Shown here one piece after another: positions 1-8,149 of a stretch of DNA of 64,000 nt (position 1 is its first letter; the number at the start of each line of letters is the position of its first letter). The DNA is from Arsukibacterium tuosuense. Its GTDB lineage: Bacteria; Pseudomonadota; Gammaproteobacteria; Enterobacterales; Alteromonadaceae. Location: the NCBI RefSeq assembly GCF_900215315.1, contig NZ_OBEB01000003.1:248001-312000 (forward strand), read 5' to 3'. The notes beneath the pieces are model-generated. The model was not told where the DNA came from. It was given only the letters and a program-made list of their open reading frames with translations, and did not search any database. A program made the position numbers and the translations under genes.

Positions 1-1817
1 CCATGATTAAAGATTACGGCCCGGCGTGGCTCGCCCTGTTTATAATCGGCAGGATAATACACTTTACTGAATACTGGCTGCGCAGTGTGACTGGATGGCA
101 CTGCCACCACCTGTGGCGCAACCAATGGCAGCTGTTTAAATTCGTCTGAAACCGTATCGGTTAGCCTGACCACATCGGCCTCTGGTTTAGCCGCCATCAG
201 GTACAGGTCCTCTGGCATCAGGTTGGTTGAGTGGGTTAACAGTAATTTTTGCTCATCTGGTGACAGCGTAAAGTCGGTCATTCCGCCTAAACGGGTTAGT
301 TGCTCGGTATCTTCATTGGTCATATTTAGCCGGTAAACTTCATATATCCCCGGGTGAGCAACGTTCGCCTTAAAGTAGATATAGTTATCGTCTGCGGTTA
401 GTGTCGGATCGCTGATTTCAAAGGTACCACGGGTTAATTTTTTGGCTTTACGACTGGTTAAAGCCTTGCTGTATAAGTGCGAGTAACCGCTTTCCTCAGA
501 CAGAAAATACAAGGTCTCGCTGCTGTTGAACCAGCCGAAGTCATTAAACGCGTAGTTAACCCAGGCTTTGTCCTGCAGGCGGTGCTGTGGCACCAGGATT
601 TTCTTATCGAAGTCCACAGTGGCTATCCAGCGGTCTTTGTTGTCCAGGGCTTTGAGCATTATCGCCACCTGATCACCGCTGTTATGCCAGCGCATGGCAC
701 TCTGGCTCCAGTACCAGTCAGTCATCAACCCAATGTCACGGATAATTTTACTGCTTTTATACTTTTCACCTTTAGCTTTGGCATTTTCAGCTTTAACCTC
801 AGCCAGCACATCTTCATTGTAACCAGGCAGGCTGGTGTAACTTAACGGGTATTGGCTGCCATCGGTTAGTGACACCAGCAACAGCCGCTGTGGTTCAGGT
901 TTAAAATCATTCACCCGCCATCTTACCGGCTGTGCCGCGATGTCACCATTTGCGGTAATGTAGTTCGGCATAATGTCTTTTTCATTTCGTGGCTTGGCTT
1001 TACGCACTGCCACCAGCAAATAGTCTGCTTTGGGTGATAAGCTGGCATCGACAATTTGCTGATCTTTACCAAAATAAGCAGCAGTCGGCGCCATGGCCGG
1101 GTTTGCTGAGCGCAATGCTTCTTTGGCTTCATACTGCTCTTTATTACTGCGCTGAGTTTTTGCGACATATTCAATGAGTTTATGTTGCTCCTGCGCCAGA
1201 TAGCCGCTTGGTATGGCCGGCGCCTTTGGCTCGTCTTCCGTTTTCAAACTGATTAACTCGCTGCTCAGGCCTGTGCTTAAATCAACACTGAAAAAAGTCC
1301 AGCCCTGCCGGTATACCAGCCTGTTGTCTGTCAGAAACTGTGGATCGCTAAAGCTGGTATTGCTGCGGGTAACCTGAATTATCTGGCCATCAGCTTTACG
1401 GACAAATATATTTCCTTCAAAAACCCAGGCCTGTAATTGGCGGTCAGCACTATATTCAACACTGCTGGCCCCCATCTGGTGCAGTTGTGACAGTGGCACC
1501 GCTAAACCGTTATCACTGGCATCCAAGGGTCGATGGTACCAGTCACGTAGTTCACTGCCCGCGCGTTTTTGCTGATAAAACACCTGGCTGCTGTCAGCAC
1601 TCCAGAATGCATTTTGCGGTGAACGGCCCAGCCAGTCAGGATCGGCCATTATCTGTTCGAGGGTAAGTTCGATAGCGGGGTTAGTCTGGTAAACCGCTTT
1701 CGCAGCGACCGGTGTAACATCCCAGGTCTGCGGTTCTGTTTTGGCTAATGCCAGACTACTGGAAAACAGCAAGCCGGCGGACACTGCACTAAGCAGCGTT
1801 TGATGGAATATATTCAT
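1..1817 (-). CDS. S9-family (prolyl oligopeptidase / dipeptidyl peptidase IV-like) peptidase, C-terminus outside the window
   Basis: Reading leftwards from the ATG at 1817, the frame stays open to the window edge, giving about 605 residues. The N-terminus starts MNIFHQTLLSAV and has a signal peptide ending near SLALA, so the enzyme should be exported. The visible part matches the N-terminal beta-propeller of S9 peptidases (for example a segment GRSPQNAFWSADSSQVFYQQ), and the last residues, FSKVYYPADY followed by AVIFNHG, are the start of the alpha/beta-hydrolase domain. The catalytic Ser, Asp and His would lie beyond the left edge. Such enzymes cleave short peptides after Pro or Ala; the exact specificity cannot be read here. 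Confidence 0.85.
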   Translation of the reverse strand, partial: MNIFHQTLLSAVSAGLLFSSSLALAKTEPQTWDVTPVAAKAVYQTNPAIELTLEQIMADPDWLGRSPQNAFWSADSSQVFYQQKRAGSELRDWYHRPLDASDNGLAVPLSQLHQMGASSVEYSADRQLQAWVFEGNIFVRKADGQIIQVTRSNTSFSDPQFLTDNRLVYRQGWTFFSVDLSTGLSSELISLKTEDEPKAPAIPSGYLAQEQHKLIEYVAKTQRSNKEQYEAKEALRSANPAMAPTAAYFGKDQQIVDASLSPKADYLLVAVRKAKPRNEKDIMPNYITANGDIAAQPVRWRVNDFKPEPQRLLLVSLTDGSQYPLSYTSLPGYNEDVLAEVKAENAKAKGEKYKSSKIIRDIGLMTDWYWSQSAMRWHNSGDQVAIMLKALDNKDRWIATVDFDKKILVPQHRLQDKAWVNYAFNDFGWFNSSETLYFLSEESGYSHLYSKALTSRKAKKLTRGTFEISDPTLTADDNYIYFKANVAHPGIYEVYRLNMTNEDTEQLTRLGGMTDFTLSPDEQKLLLTHSTNLMPEDLYLMAAKPEADVVRLTDTVSDEFKQLPLVAPQVVAVPSSHTAQPVFSKVYYPADYKQGEPRRAVIFNH

Positions 1818-1850
1818 ATATTAAGTCTTGTACTGAATTAACGACGCCCT

Positions 1851-1879
1851 GTTATACAAAGCCTTGACAAGGAACGCAA
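1851..1879 (-). promoter_or_regulatory. Putative sigma-70 promoter of the S9 peptidase gene
   Basis: On the minus strand TTGCGT (1879-1874) and TATAAC (1856-1851) are separated by 17 bases, about 35 bases upstream of the start codon. The -35 element is weak (TTG kept) and the -10 is good. Inference from motif and spacing only. Confidence 0.4.
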
Positions 1880-2015
1880 CTGGATGCGGCTGATTAGCGG
1901 GGATTTGAGCTGGAATTACCGAACCACATCGAAAATAAACTATCCATCGACCGGATAGACAAACCTAACAATGCGCAGCTTACGCTACGCATCATTTAAA
2001 AAAGAGTGATGGGGT

Positions 2016-2621
2016 TTAAGCCGCTACTTTTTCACTAAGCTGGCCAAGTTGCAGCCTGGCTGCTGCCAGTGCTTTCTCTGCTGCTTCCTCACCCATATTC
2101 AAGCCTTCTGCGTAGACAAAATGCAGCTGGGTTATGCCGATGAAATTAAAGAAGCTGGTTAAAAATGGCGTCTGACTGTCTGCTGACGTACCCTGATAAA
2201 TCCCGCCACGGGTTGCCAGGACAATGACCGGCTTATCAGCCAACAGACCAACCGGACCTTTTTCAGTGTATTTAAACGTGATACCCGCCCGCGCCAGCCT
2301 GTCAAGCACCGACTTTAGCTGGGAAGGAATGCCAAAATTGTACATAGGCACGCCAAATACAATAACGTCTGCTGCTTTAACCTGTTCAATCAGCTGGTCT
2401 GAATAGTTAGCCAGTTGCTGTTGTTCGGCAGTTCGCTCTGCCGTTGGCGTCATCCACGCTGCAATTTCTTTCATTTCCAAATGGGGTAACGGCGTAGCGC
2501 TCAGATCAATTTCTGTCAGGTTAATATCGCTGCCAAGTTTTGCCAGAAATGCTTTACTTAATTTCGTTGAATGACCGTTATCACCGCTTATTGAACTATT
2601 TATTACCAGAACATTTTTCAT
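2016..2621 (-). CDS. azoR: FMN-dependent NADH-azoreductase
   Basis: A 201-residue flavodoxin-fold protein with the AzoR signature: N-terminal VLVINSSISGDNGHSTKLS (phosphate/FMN-binding loop), the central PMYNFGIPSQLKSVLDR motif, and ATRGGIYQG near residue 140. The family reduces azo dyes and quinones with NADH and FMN in the cytoplasm and protects against thiol and quinone stress. The start is supported by a strong GGAGG ribosome-binding site a few bases before the ATG. It is a single-gene unit, divergent from the ECF sigma factor gene. No oddities seen; length is normal for the family. Confidence 0.93.
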   Translation of the reverse strand: MKNVLVINSSISGDNGHSTKLSKAFLAKLGSDINLTEIDLSATPLPHLEMKEIAAWMTPTAERTAEQQQLANYSDQLIEQVKAADVIVFGVPMYNFGIPSQLKSVLDRLARAGITFKYTEKGPVGLLADKPVIVLATRGGIYQGTSADSQTPFLTSFFNFIGITQLHFVYAEGLNMGEEAAEKALAAARLQLGQLSEKVAA

Positions 2622-2807
2622 AATAACCTCCTAAAAGACGTCCGATAATAATACATCAATTTTATAGGATGAATATTGCAATAAAACGGCAATTCCTTTC
2701 TATTTTATGATAAATGAAAATATAAAACCAAGCTTGATGACGCTGCGTATAACGTCAGTAACCAAACAACGACTATTTATAATTGCGTAAAGCCGGGAAA
2801 GACAAAT

Positions 2808-3467
2808 ATGTTGGAAACTACCGTGCTAACAGGGCATCATGATGCTTTATCAAAGCAGAAGCGAATAAGCCAGCGGATGACCATAAATACTGATAACGAA
2901 CCACGTACCGGGCAATGGGAAGATGCTCTGACGTTGGTAGCATTACATCAGGACAAAGCAGCCTATGCTGAATTGTTCAGGTATTTTGCCCCGAGGCTCA
3001 GAGCCTTTGGCATAAAAATGTTTGGTAATGAACAACAGGCAATGGAAATGGTGCAGGACGCCATGCTGAATGTCTGGCGTAAAGCCCGCTTATTTGACGC
3101 GAGCCGGGGCTGTGCATCGACCTGGATTTTCACTATCGCGCGTAACGTTCGCTTTGACATGCTCAGAAAAAAGCAAAGCCGTAAAGATGATATCAGTGCT
3201 GACGATTTGTGGTTTGACGGCGATTATCCTGAGCAGGAAAGTAATAGCAGTGATAGTTGGGATACCATGTTAATGAGCGAGAAATTAGCGCCTCATTTTG
3301 ACGCATTGCCACCCGCCCAACGCATGGTAATGCAGAAAGTTTACTTAGAAGAAAAATCTCATCAGGAAGTTTCTGATGAATTGGCAATACCCCTAGGTAC
3401 AGTGAAGTCCCGGATACGATTAGCACTGGACAGATTGAGAGAGGCATTAGATGACACACGCAGTTAA
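2808..3467 (+). CDS. ECF-family RNA polymerase sigma factor (RpoE/ChrR type)
   Basis: The 219-residue protein has sigma region 2 at about residues 50-122 (AELFRYFAPRLRAFGIK, then VQDAMLNVWRKARLFD) and region 4 at about 155-212 (LPPAQRMVMQKVYLEEKS, then GTVKSRIRLALDRLR, the helix-turn-helix). Its stop lies inside the next gene, a ChrR-type anti-sigma factor (17-base overlap), so this should be a group-11-like ECF sigma held inactive by ChrR and released by singlet oxygen or organic peroxide; that role is inferred from family and pairing. The ATG at 2808 has GGGAAAG upstream; a second ATG at 2877 would remove 23 poorly conserved residues and is a possible alternative start. Confidence 0.88.
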   Translation: MLETTVLTGHHDALSKQKRISQRMTINTDNEPRTGQWEDALTLVALHQDKAAYAELFRYFAPRLRAFGIKMFGNEQQAMEMVQDAMLNVWRKARLFDASRGCASTWIFTIARNVRFDMLRKKQSRKDDISADDLWFDGDYPEQESNSSDSWDTMLMSEKLAPHFDALPPAQRMVMQKVYLEEKSHQEVSDELAIPLGTVKSRIRLALDRLREALDDTRS

Positions 3468-4140
3468 ATTTCATCCAGGCTTAATGTTACTGGAGCAATA
3501 TGTCGAAGGGTCACTGTCTGCCGACGTCGCGCTTGCGGTGTCAGCGCACATAGACTTATGTCCTCATTGTCAGCAACTTAGTAAAGATATTACTAACGAT
3601 CAAGCTGCGGTGCTGGCTGAACAGGATGTTTCTGGCCGCGATGCTGAGCAGGAATGGCAGCAAATGCTTAATTTTATTACCAGCCAGCCTACAATATCGT
3701 CGTCTGCATCAACGCACACAGATACTGCACCGCAGGTTGCAAGCGTTTCGGTAAATGGCAGAACATTTGAGATCCCAAGAGCGCTGGCCAGACTAGCCGA
3801 GAAGCAAAATAAATGGTTGCATCTTGGCGGTATCGCCACAGCTAAGCTACCCACAGCGGACAAGCAACATGTGTCATTGCTTTATATCGATAAAGGAACT
3901 GAGGTACCAAACCATACCCACCTTGGCCTGGAAATGACATTGGTGTTAGCAGGTAAAATAGTGGATGAAAACGGCGAGTATGGTGTAGGTGATCTGTTGA
4001 TTAATTCACCTGACGATACCCACACCCCCAGAACACTGGCTGACGAAGACTGCCTATGCTTGTCGGTACTCAGTGCGCCGTTGAAATTTAATAAAGGTTT
4101 GACGCGGTTATTGAATCCGTTACAACAGTTTTTCTATTAA
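3451..4140 (+). CDS. chrR: ChrR-type zinc-binding cupin anti-sigma factor
   Basis: The 229-residue protein has the two ChrR domains. The N-terminal zinc-binding anti-sigma domain shows H8, H33, C37 and C40 (motif HIDLCPHC), the same spacing as the four zinc ligands of Rhodobacter ChrR. The C-terminal cupin (about 95-210) has H155, H157, E161 and H191 in NHTHLGLE and DTHTP, the second metal site known to be needed for sensing. It overlaps the sigma gene by 17 bases and is followed by a good terminator, so the pair is a two-gene operon. The known family role is to bind the cognate ECF sigma and release it on oxidative (singlet oxygen) damage. Confidence 0.9.
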   Translation: MTHAVKFHPGLMLLEQYVEGSLSADVALAVSAHIDLCPHCQQLSKDITNDQAAVLAEQDVSGRDAEQEWQQMLNFITSQPTISSSASTHTDTAPQVASVSVNGRTFEIPRALARLAEKQNKWLHLGGIATAKLPTADKQHVSLLYIDKGTEVPNHTHLGLEMTLVLAGKIVDENGEYGVGDLLINSPDDTHTPRTLADEDCLCLSVLSAPLKFNKGLTRLLNPLQQFFY

Positions 4141-4172
4141 CCAGGAAGTCTCAGCTTGGTGGAGCAAGCTTG

Positions 4173-4198
4173 GCGCCGTGCAAACGGCGCTTTTTTTT
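4173..4198 (+). terminator. Rho-independent terminator of the sigma/chrR operon
   Basis: Perfect 6-bp stem GCGCCG/CGGCGC with a 6-base loop TGCAAA, followed at once by eight T residues. It lies 32 bases after the chrR stop and just before the 3' end of the convergent fusion gene. Confidence 0.85.
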
Positions 4199-4218
4199 GG
4201 TTGTTTTTACCAGCAGCT

Positions 4219-6471
4219 TCAGACAAGCAACGCCATGCCGCCATTTAAATTATAGACCGTTGCAAAGCCAAACCGGCGCAGCACCTTACACGCCAGCAAA
4301 CTACGATTGCCGCTGCGGCACACCAGTAGTAACGGTCGGGTTGGCGTTAGTTGCCGGCTAATCAAGGCATCACATAATTTTGACAACGGCACGGCCAGCA
4401 CATCTGCTTTTACCGGCAGATGCTGCTGCAAAGGCCCGGCAGTCTGTTCATGAGACTCCCTTACATCTATCACCTGTAGTTCAGGTTGTTGCTGTAATAC
4501 GTTGGCAAGCTCTGATTTATCCAGTAAGCGACTGGCATCCGTTATCGCAACTTCCACCAGACCACAATAATAATGACTGGCATGCTGCAGCTCTGCGGTT
4601 TGCGCGTTTAATTGTTGCTGCCATTCTGCTGCCGGCAGCCCCGCCAGCACTTTAGCAAACAGCTCACTTTCCTGCTGTGCCAGTTGCAAGGTGGTAGCAA
4701 ACCGCTGGGCGTAATCGTGACTGGACAATAGCAGTGTATCGGCGTCAATTTGTTCGGCCAGATTTTTAATACTGCGTTGCAGCACCATAGCATCGCCATC
4801 GGCCAAATCAGTGCGGCCGATGCCACCGGGAAGAATAACATCGCCAACAAAGGCCACTAATGTTTGTTGGTCCCGGCGCAGAATAATGCTAATCGCGCTG
4901 GCGCAATGGCCGGGAGTCGCTAGCCGTGTTAATTGAAAGTCTGCCAGATTAAGTTGCTCTGTCGCGGTTGGCCAGCCAAATTCGTCACAATGTTGCTGAT
5001 CAAAATGTAATGCCTGACGCAGCATTAAGGCCGCACTTTGTTGCTCTGGATGCTGGTGGGTTTCCAGAATTGCCAGCAAGGTTAACTGTCGTCCCTGTAC
5101 AATATTAATAATCCGGTTTACCAGTGCCGCTACCGGGTCGATAACCAACGCCTGGCCGCTGGCTGCATCAATTAGCAGGTAACTGCAGCTATCTTCGTGC
5201 TTCAGTTGCAGCAAACCATCGGCATGGATCTCCAAGGTTGGCGTGGCATCCGTTACCACCAGACAATGCTTGTTTACTACTGCTTTTAATGCGCGGATAG
5301 CATTACAGGCATCAGCGCATTCAGTCGCTGACATAGCCGGGCCGAATGACAAGCGAATAGCCCCCTGGCTGCGCCAGGCAGCCAACCCCATCGCGTCGAG
5401 CACAAAGCTAGTGGGAACTTTTGAGCTGCAGGCCGAACCAGAACTTATCCGGATCCCCGCCGCGTCGAACAAGTCCATAATATCTTTACTGTAAAAGCCA
5501 GGTACTGAAAAATTTATAGTGGTCGGTACGATATAAGGCTGATCACTATTTAACACCAATTCTGGAAATACATAACGTAGCGCTGCAGTTAAGTCAGCCC
5601 GGTAATGCCACAAAGTGTGTTCTGACTGAAATATTTTACCGTCAGCGCGCTGCACCTCGGTTAACACAGCGCCCAGCGCAGCGATACCCGGTAAGTTTTC
5701 AGTACCTGAGCGCAACCCCCCCTCCTGACCACCGCCTGTAATAAACGGTTGATATGGCGCACTGGCTCTGACATACAAAAAGCCTATTCCTTTGGGCGCA
5801 TAAAGCTTATGACCACTAAAAGGCGCATAATCGATAGTCGTATCCGCCAGTTTGAGCGACATCTTACCCAGCGCCTGGACACAATCCACTAACCAGTAAA
5901 CAGCGGGGTTTGCTGCCCGAATGCACTGTTCCAACTGATCTAACTGCTGTTTAATACCCGTTTCATTGTTGGCCGCCATAGTACAAATTAACCCGGCAGC
6001 AGGCGCATGCTGGCTAATAAAATTTAAGTCGAACTGACCGTTCTGATCTACCGGGATCGCTTTTATCGTTGCGTTAAGCTGCAACACGCTGTTCCAGTGT
6101 TTCAGGCTCTCGGGTACGGCTTTATGCTCAGTTGCACCGTATAGCAACAGGGTTGACGCCCCGTTTTTTCCCTGCTGCCGCAAGGCCAGCAAGGCCGACA
6201 CTACTGAACTTTGAATACCCTCAGTGGCACCCGAGGTAAACAAGATACGGCCATCACCGGCACCGGTAACCTGCCGCGCCAGACTGCGGGCATGCTCGAG
6301 GGTTGCTTTGGCTTTAATACCGGTAGTATGGCTGCTACTGGGGTTGCCAAACTGCTGTTGCATACATTGCATAGCAGCAGCCGCAGCAACAGGCAGCACC
6401 GGTGTCGTGGCGTTATTATCTAAATAGATTTCAGCTGGACGGATACGGGGGGTTACTGATGCGTGTTTCAT
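4219..6471 (-). CDS. Three-domain sulfur enzyme: cysteine desulfurase + metallo-beta-lactamase (persulfide-dioxygenase-like) + rhodanese
   Basis: A 750-residue single reading frame with three recognisable sulfur-handling units. Residues about 14-400 are a class-V PLP enzyme of the NifS/IscS type: IYLDNNATTP, PLP lysine K222 in SGHKLYAPKG, and nucleophile C348 in SSGSACSS. Residues about 412-615 are an MBL-fold domain most like ETHE1/persulfide dioxygenase: H472 in ETHQH, H522 in TPGH, D544 in FVGD, then GGIGRTDL and SSHDY. The third and fourth ligands of the usual HxHxDH motif are E476 and Q477, but the three residues that hold the single iron in ETHE1 are kept. Residues about 645-750 are a rhodanese with C718 in CRSGNRS. 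Inferred role: take sulfane sulfur from cysteine, pass or oxidise the persulfide, all on one chain. It stands alone, without isc or suf genes. A GAGG sits too close to the ATG, so the start is moderately certain. Confidence 0.85.
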   Translation of the reverse strand: MKHASVTPRIRPAEIYLDNNATTPVLPVAAAAAMQCMQQQFGNPSSSHTTGIKAKATLEHARSLARQVTGAGDGRILFTSGATEGIQSSVVSALLALRQQGKNGASTLLLYGATEHKAVPESLKHWNSVLQLNATIKAIPVDQNGQFDLNFISQHAPAAGLICTMAANNETGIKQQLDQLEQCIRAANPAVYWLVDCVQALGKMSLKLADTTIDYAPFSGHKLYAPKGIGFLYVRASAPYQPFITGGGQEGGLRSGTENLPGIAALGAVLTEVQRADGKIFQSEHTLWHYRADLTAALRYVFPELVLNSDQPYIVPTTINFSVPGFYSKDIMDLFDAAGIRISSGSACSSKVPTSFVLDAMGLAAWRSQGAIRLSFGPAMSATECADACNAIRALKAVVNKHCLVVTDATPTLEIHADGLLQLKHEDSCSYLLIDAASGQALVIDPVAALVNRIINIVQGRQLTLLAILETHQHPEQQSAALMLRQALHFDQQHCDEFGWPTATEQLNLADFQLTRLATPGHCASAISIILRRDQQTLVAFVGDVILPGGIGRTDLADGDAMVLQRSIKNLAEQIDADTLLLSSHDYAQRFATTLQLAQQESELFAKVLAGLPAAEWQQQLNAQTAELQHASHYYCGLVEVAITDASRLLDKSELANVLQQQPELQVIDVRESHEQTAGPLQQHLPVKADVLAVPLSKLCDALISRQLTPTRPLLLVCRSGNRSLLACKVLRRFGFATVYNLNGGMALLV

Positions 6472-6597
6472 CCTCGGGCCTATTTTACACGGCGATGCCG
6501 CTTATAGCTAAAAGAGATATCTTATAACCTGACATCATAAATGGCAGCGCCTGAAACAACAAGCGTAGCAAGACGCTATCTGGCCGAATAACACTCA

Positions 6598-6626
6598 CAA
6601 AAAAGGCTGCATTTAGCAGCCTTTTG
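6598..6626 (-). terminator. Rho-independent terminator downstream of fadR
   Basis: Stem AAAAGGCTGC/GCAGCCTTTT with a 5-base loop. Read on the minus strand the hairpin ends in a run of six T, 23 bases after the fadR stop, so it terminates fadR transcription. Confidence 0.8.
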
Positions 6627-6648
6627 TCTTAGGTTAGCAGATCTGACG

Positions 6649-7365
6649 TTATTCAATCAGGTCTTTAGGGATATCCGGCCTTAGCTCCTGCCAGATCTTA
6701 CCGCTTTCAATGCCGTATTTACGCACTGCCATTACCACTTCATCGTGTTTACCAGCTTCTGCATATTGTTTAAGCTGCGCATAATATTTGCGGGCCAGTT
6801 CCCGTGCCGCCGGATGAGAAAAGTAAAAACGGGCGATTTTATTATACAAGCCGCGAAAGCCATTCAGGATCAGCACGTATATCCGGTTAGAAGAGTGCAA
6901 GGCCAGTTCATGATTTAAGTTATAGTCAAATTCAGCAAAGGCAGCGGCCGTATCATCCAGTACTTCAGCATCGGTAAAAGCAGCAATCACCTCTTGTTGA
7001 TGCGTTTTAATGGCACCACGAATATAAATAGCGCTGATATTTGTCCGGGCAGACAGTAAATCGTCGACTAATTTAGGCATCTGATCTTCGTCAAGCCGGG
7101 CCAGCGTTTCCAGAATATTCAGGCCTGAAGTTTCCCAGTAATTATTCACTTTGGTGGGTTTACCGTGCTGAATGGTAAGCCAGCCATCGCGCGCCAGGCG
7201 CTGCAACACTTCCCGCAACGTGGTCCGGGTTACACCAATCAATTCAGACAGTTCACGCTCTGCCGGTAAAATTGATCCGGGTGCAAATTTGCCGTTCCAG
7301 ATCGAATCCACTATATACTCTTCTGCAAAACCGGCAGGGCTTTGCGCTTTAATCAGATTGGTCAT
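6649..7365 (-). CDS. fadR: Fatty acid metabolism transcriptional regulator FadR
   Basis: The 238-residue protein begins [17 protein letters not shown] and is close to E. coli FadR (239 residues) over its whole length, above all in the GntR winged-helix region ([34 protein letters not shown]). The C-terminal acyl-CoA-binding helical domain follows. The start at 7365 was chosen because it gives the E. coli-type N-terminus; the frame is open further upstream, but those 47 residues have no counterpart in the family. FadR represses beta-oxidation genes and activates unsaturated fatty acid synthesis, and lets go of DNA when it binds long-chain acyl-CoA. It is divergent from dsbB, a neighbour in E. 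coli too. Confidence 0.96.
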   Translation of the reverse strand: MTNLIKAQSPAGFAEEYIVDSIWNGKFAPGSILPAERELSELIGVTRTTLREVLQRLARDGWLTIQHGKPTKVNNYWETSGLNILETLARLDEDQMPKLVDDLLSARTNISAIYIRGAIKTHQQEVIAAFTDAEVLDDTAAAFAEFDYNLNHELALHSSNRIYVLILNGFRGLYNKIARFYFSHPAARELARKYYAQLKQYAEAGKHDEVVMAVRKYGIESGKIWQELRPDIPKDLIE

Positions 7366-7398
7366 GCCAAAAAATCCGTCAGGGTCATCATACAAGTT

Positions 7399-7431
7399 GA
7401 CTGATTGTACCAGAGCGCTGCCAGTTAACAA
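7399..7431 (-). promoter_or_regulatory. Putative fadR promoter with an overlapping FadR operator
   Basis: On the minus strand TTGTTA (7431-7426), a 16-base spacer and TACAAT (7409-7404) form a good sigma-70 promoter 39 bases before the fadR start. A 17-base element at 7399-7415 (GACTGATTGTACCAGAG) matches 11 of the 16 specified positions of the FadR consensus AACTGGTCNGACCAGTT and covers the -10. This points to negative autoregulation; inference from motif and position. Confidence 0.5.
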
Positions 7432-7537
7432 GTCGGCACTTAAAAATAGCCAGATGGAAGTAACACAACAATTGTGTAATGCTGATAAATCCCTTAAATT
7501 AGCCAATTAGCTGATTGTTATACCAATAGGAACATCT

Positions 7538-8071
7538 ATGCTGGCTACAATAAAAAAAATATCACGCCATCGCCTGTCCTGGTTTTTACTGATTGTAAGC
7601 GCACTGGCTTTACTAGCCAGCGGCTTGTATTTTCAGTATGGCCTGAATTTACAACCCTGCATTAAATGCATTTATATCCGGGCCGCATTTGCCGGTGTAC
7701 TGCTGGCGGGTCTGCTGGGGTTACTGGCACCACGACAGAGCATGGTACGTTTACTTGCTATCGCCCTGTGGCTGACCAGTGCTGCTATCGGCCTTTATCA
7801 GGCGCTTGAATTAGTTAATATTGAGCAAACGTTGGCCGCGGGGGGCTTTAGCAGCTGTGCGCTATTTGCTGAATTTCCTGCCTGGCTGGCACTGGATAAA
7901 TGGTTACCCAGTGTGTTCGAAGTGACCGGCAGCTGCGGCGCAGTTGACTGGCAATTTTTAGGCCTGAGTATGGCATATTGGAGCATGCTAATCCTGGCAG
8001 CCTATTTGCTGACAGCTGTGGTAGTGTTAATTGGCCAGCTTGGCCGGATTTCTAATAACCCCTACCGCTAA
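7538..8071 (+). CDS. dsbB: Disulfide bond formation protein DsbB
   Basis: A 177-residue inner-membrane protein with four predicted membrane helices. The first periplasmic loop has the redox pair C41-I-K-C44 (QPCIKCIYIR), the second loop has C107 and C133, which are the four cysteines DsbB uses to pass electrons from DsbA to quinone. R48 follows the first pair as in the family. An AGGAAC sequence precedes the ATG. It is divergent from fadR and convergent with fklB; a bidirectional terminator lies between dsbB and fklB. Confidence 0.95.
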   Translation: MLATIKKISRHRLSWFLLIVSALALLASGLYFQYGLNLQPCIKCIYIRAAFAGVLLAGLLGLLAPRQSMVRLLAIALWLTSAAIGLYQALELVNIEQTLAAGGFSSCALFAEFPAWLALDKWLPSVFEVTGSCGAVDWQFLGLSMAYWSMLILAAYLLTAVVVLIGQLGRISNNPYR

Positions 8072-8094
8072 GCACATTACTGAATGCCTGATTC

Positions 8095-8128
8095 AAAAAA
8101 GCCCTGCAATCGCAGGGCTTTTTTTTTC
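8095..8128. terminator. Bidirectional rho-independent terminator between dsbB and fklB
   Basis: Perfect 7-bp stem GCCCTGC/GCAGGGC with loop AATC, an A run before it and a run of ten T after it. It can end transcription of both convergent genes. Confidence 0.88.
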
Positions 8129-8149
8129 CGCTATCTCTTACCGTAACCG

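Noticed and set aside
2735..2752. TGATGA and CGTATA as an ECF-11 promoter upstream of the sigma gene
   Set aside because: The two elements look right, but only about five bases separate them instead of 16-18.
7366..7506. N-terminal extension of FadR by 47 residues
   Set aside because: It covers the fadR promoter and operator; E. coli-type FadR begins at the internal ATG.
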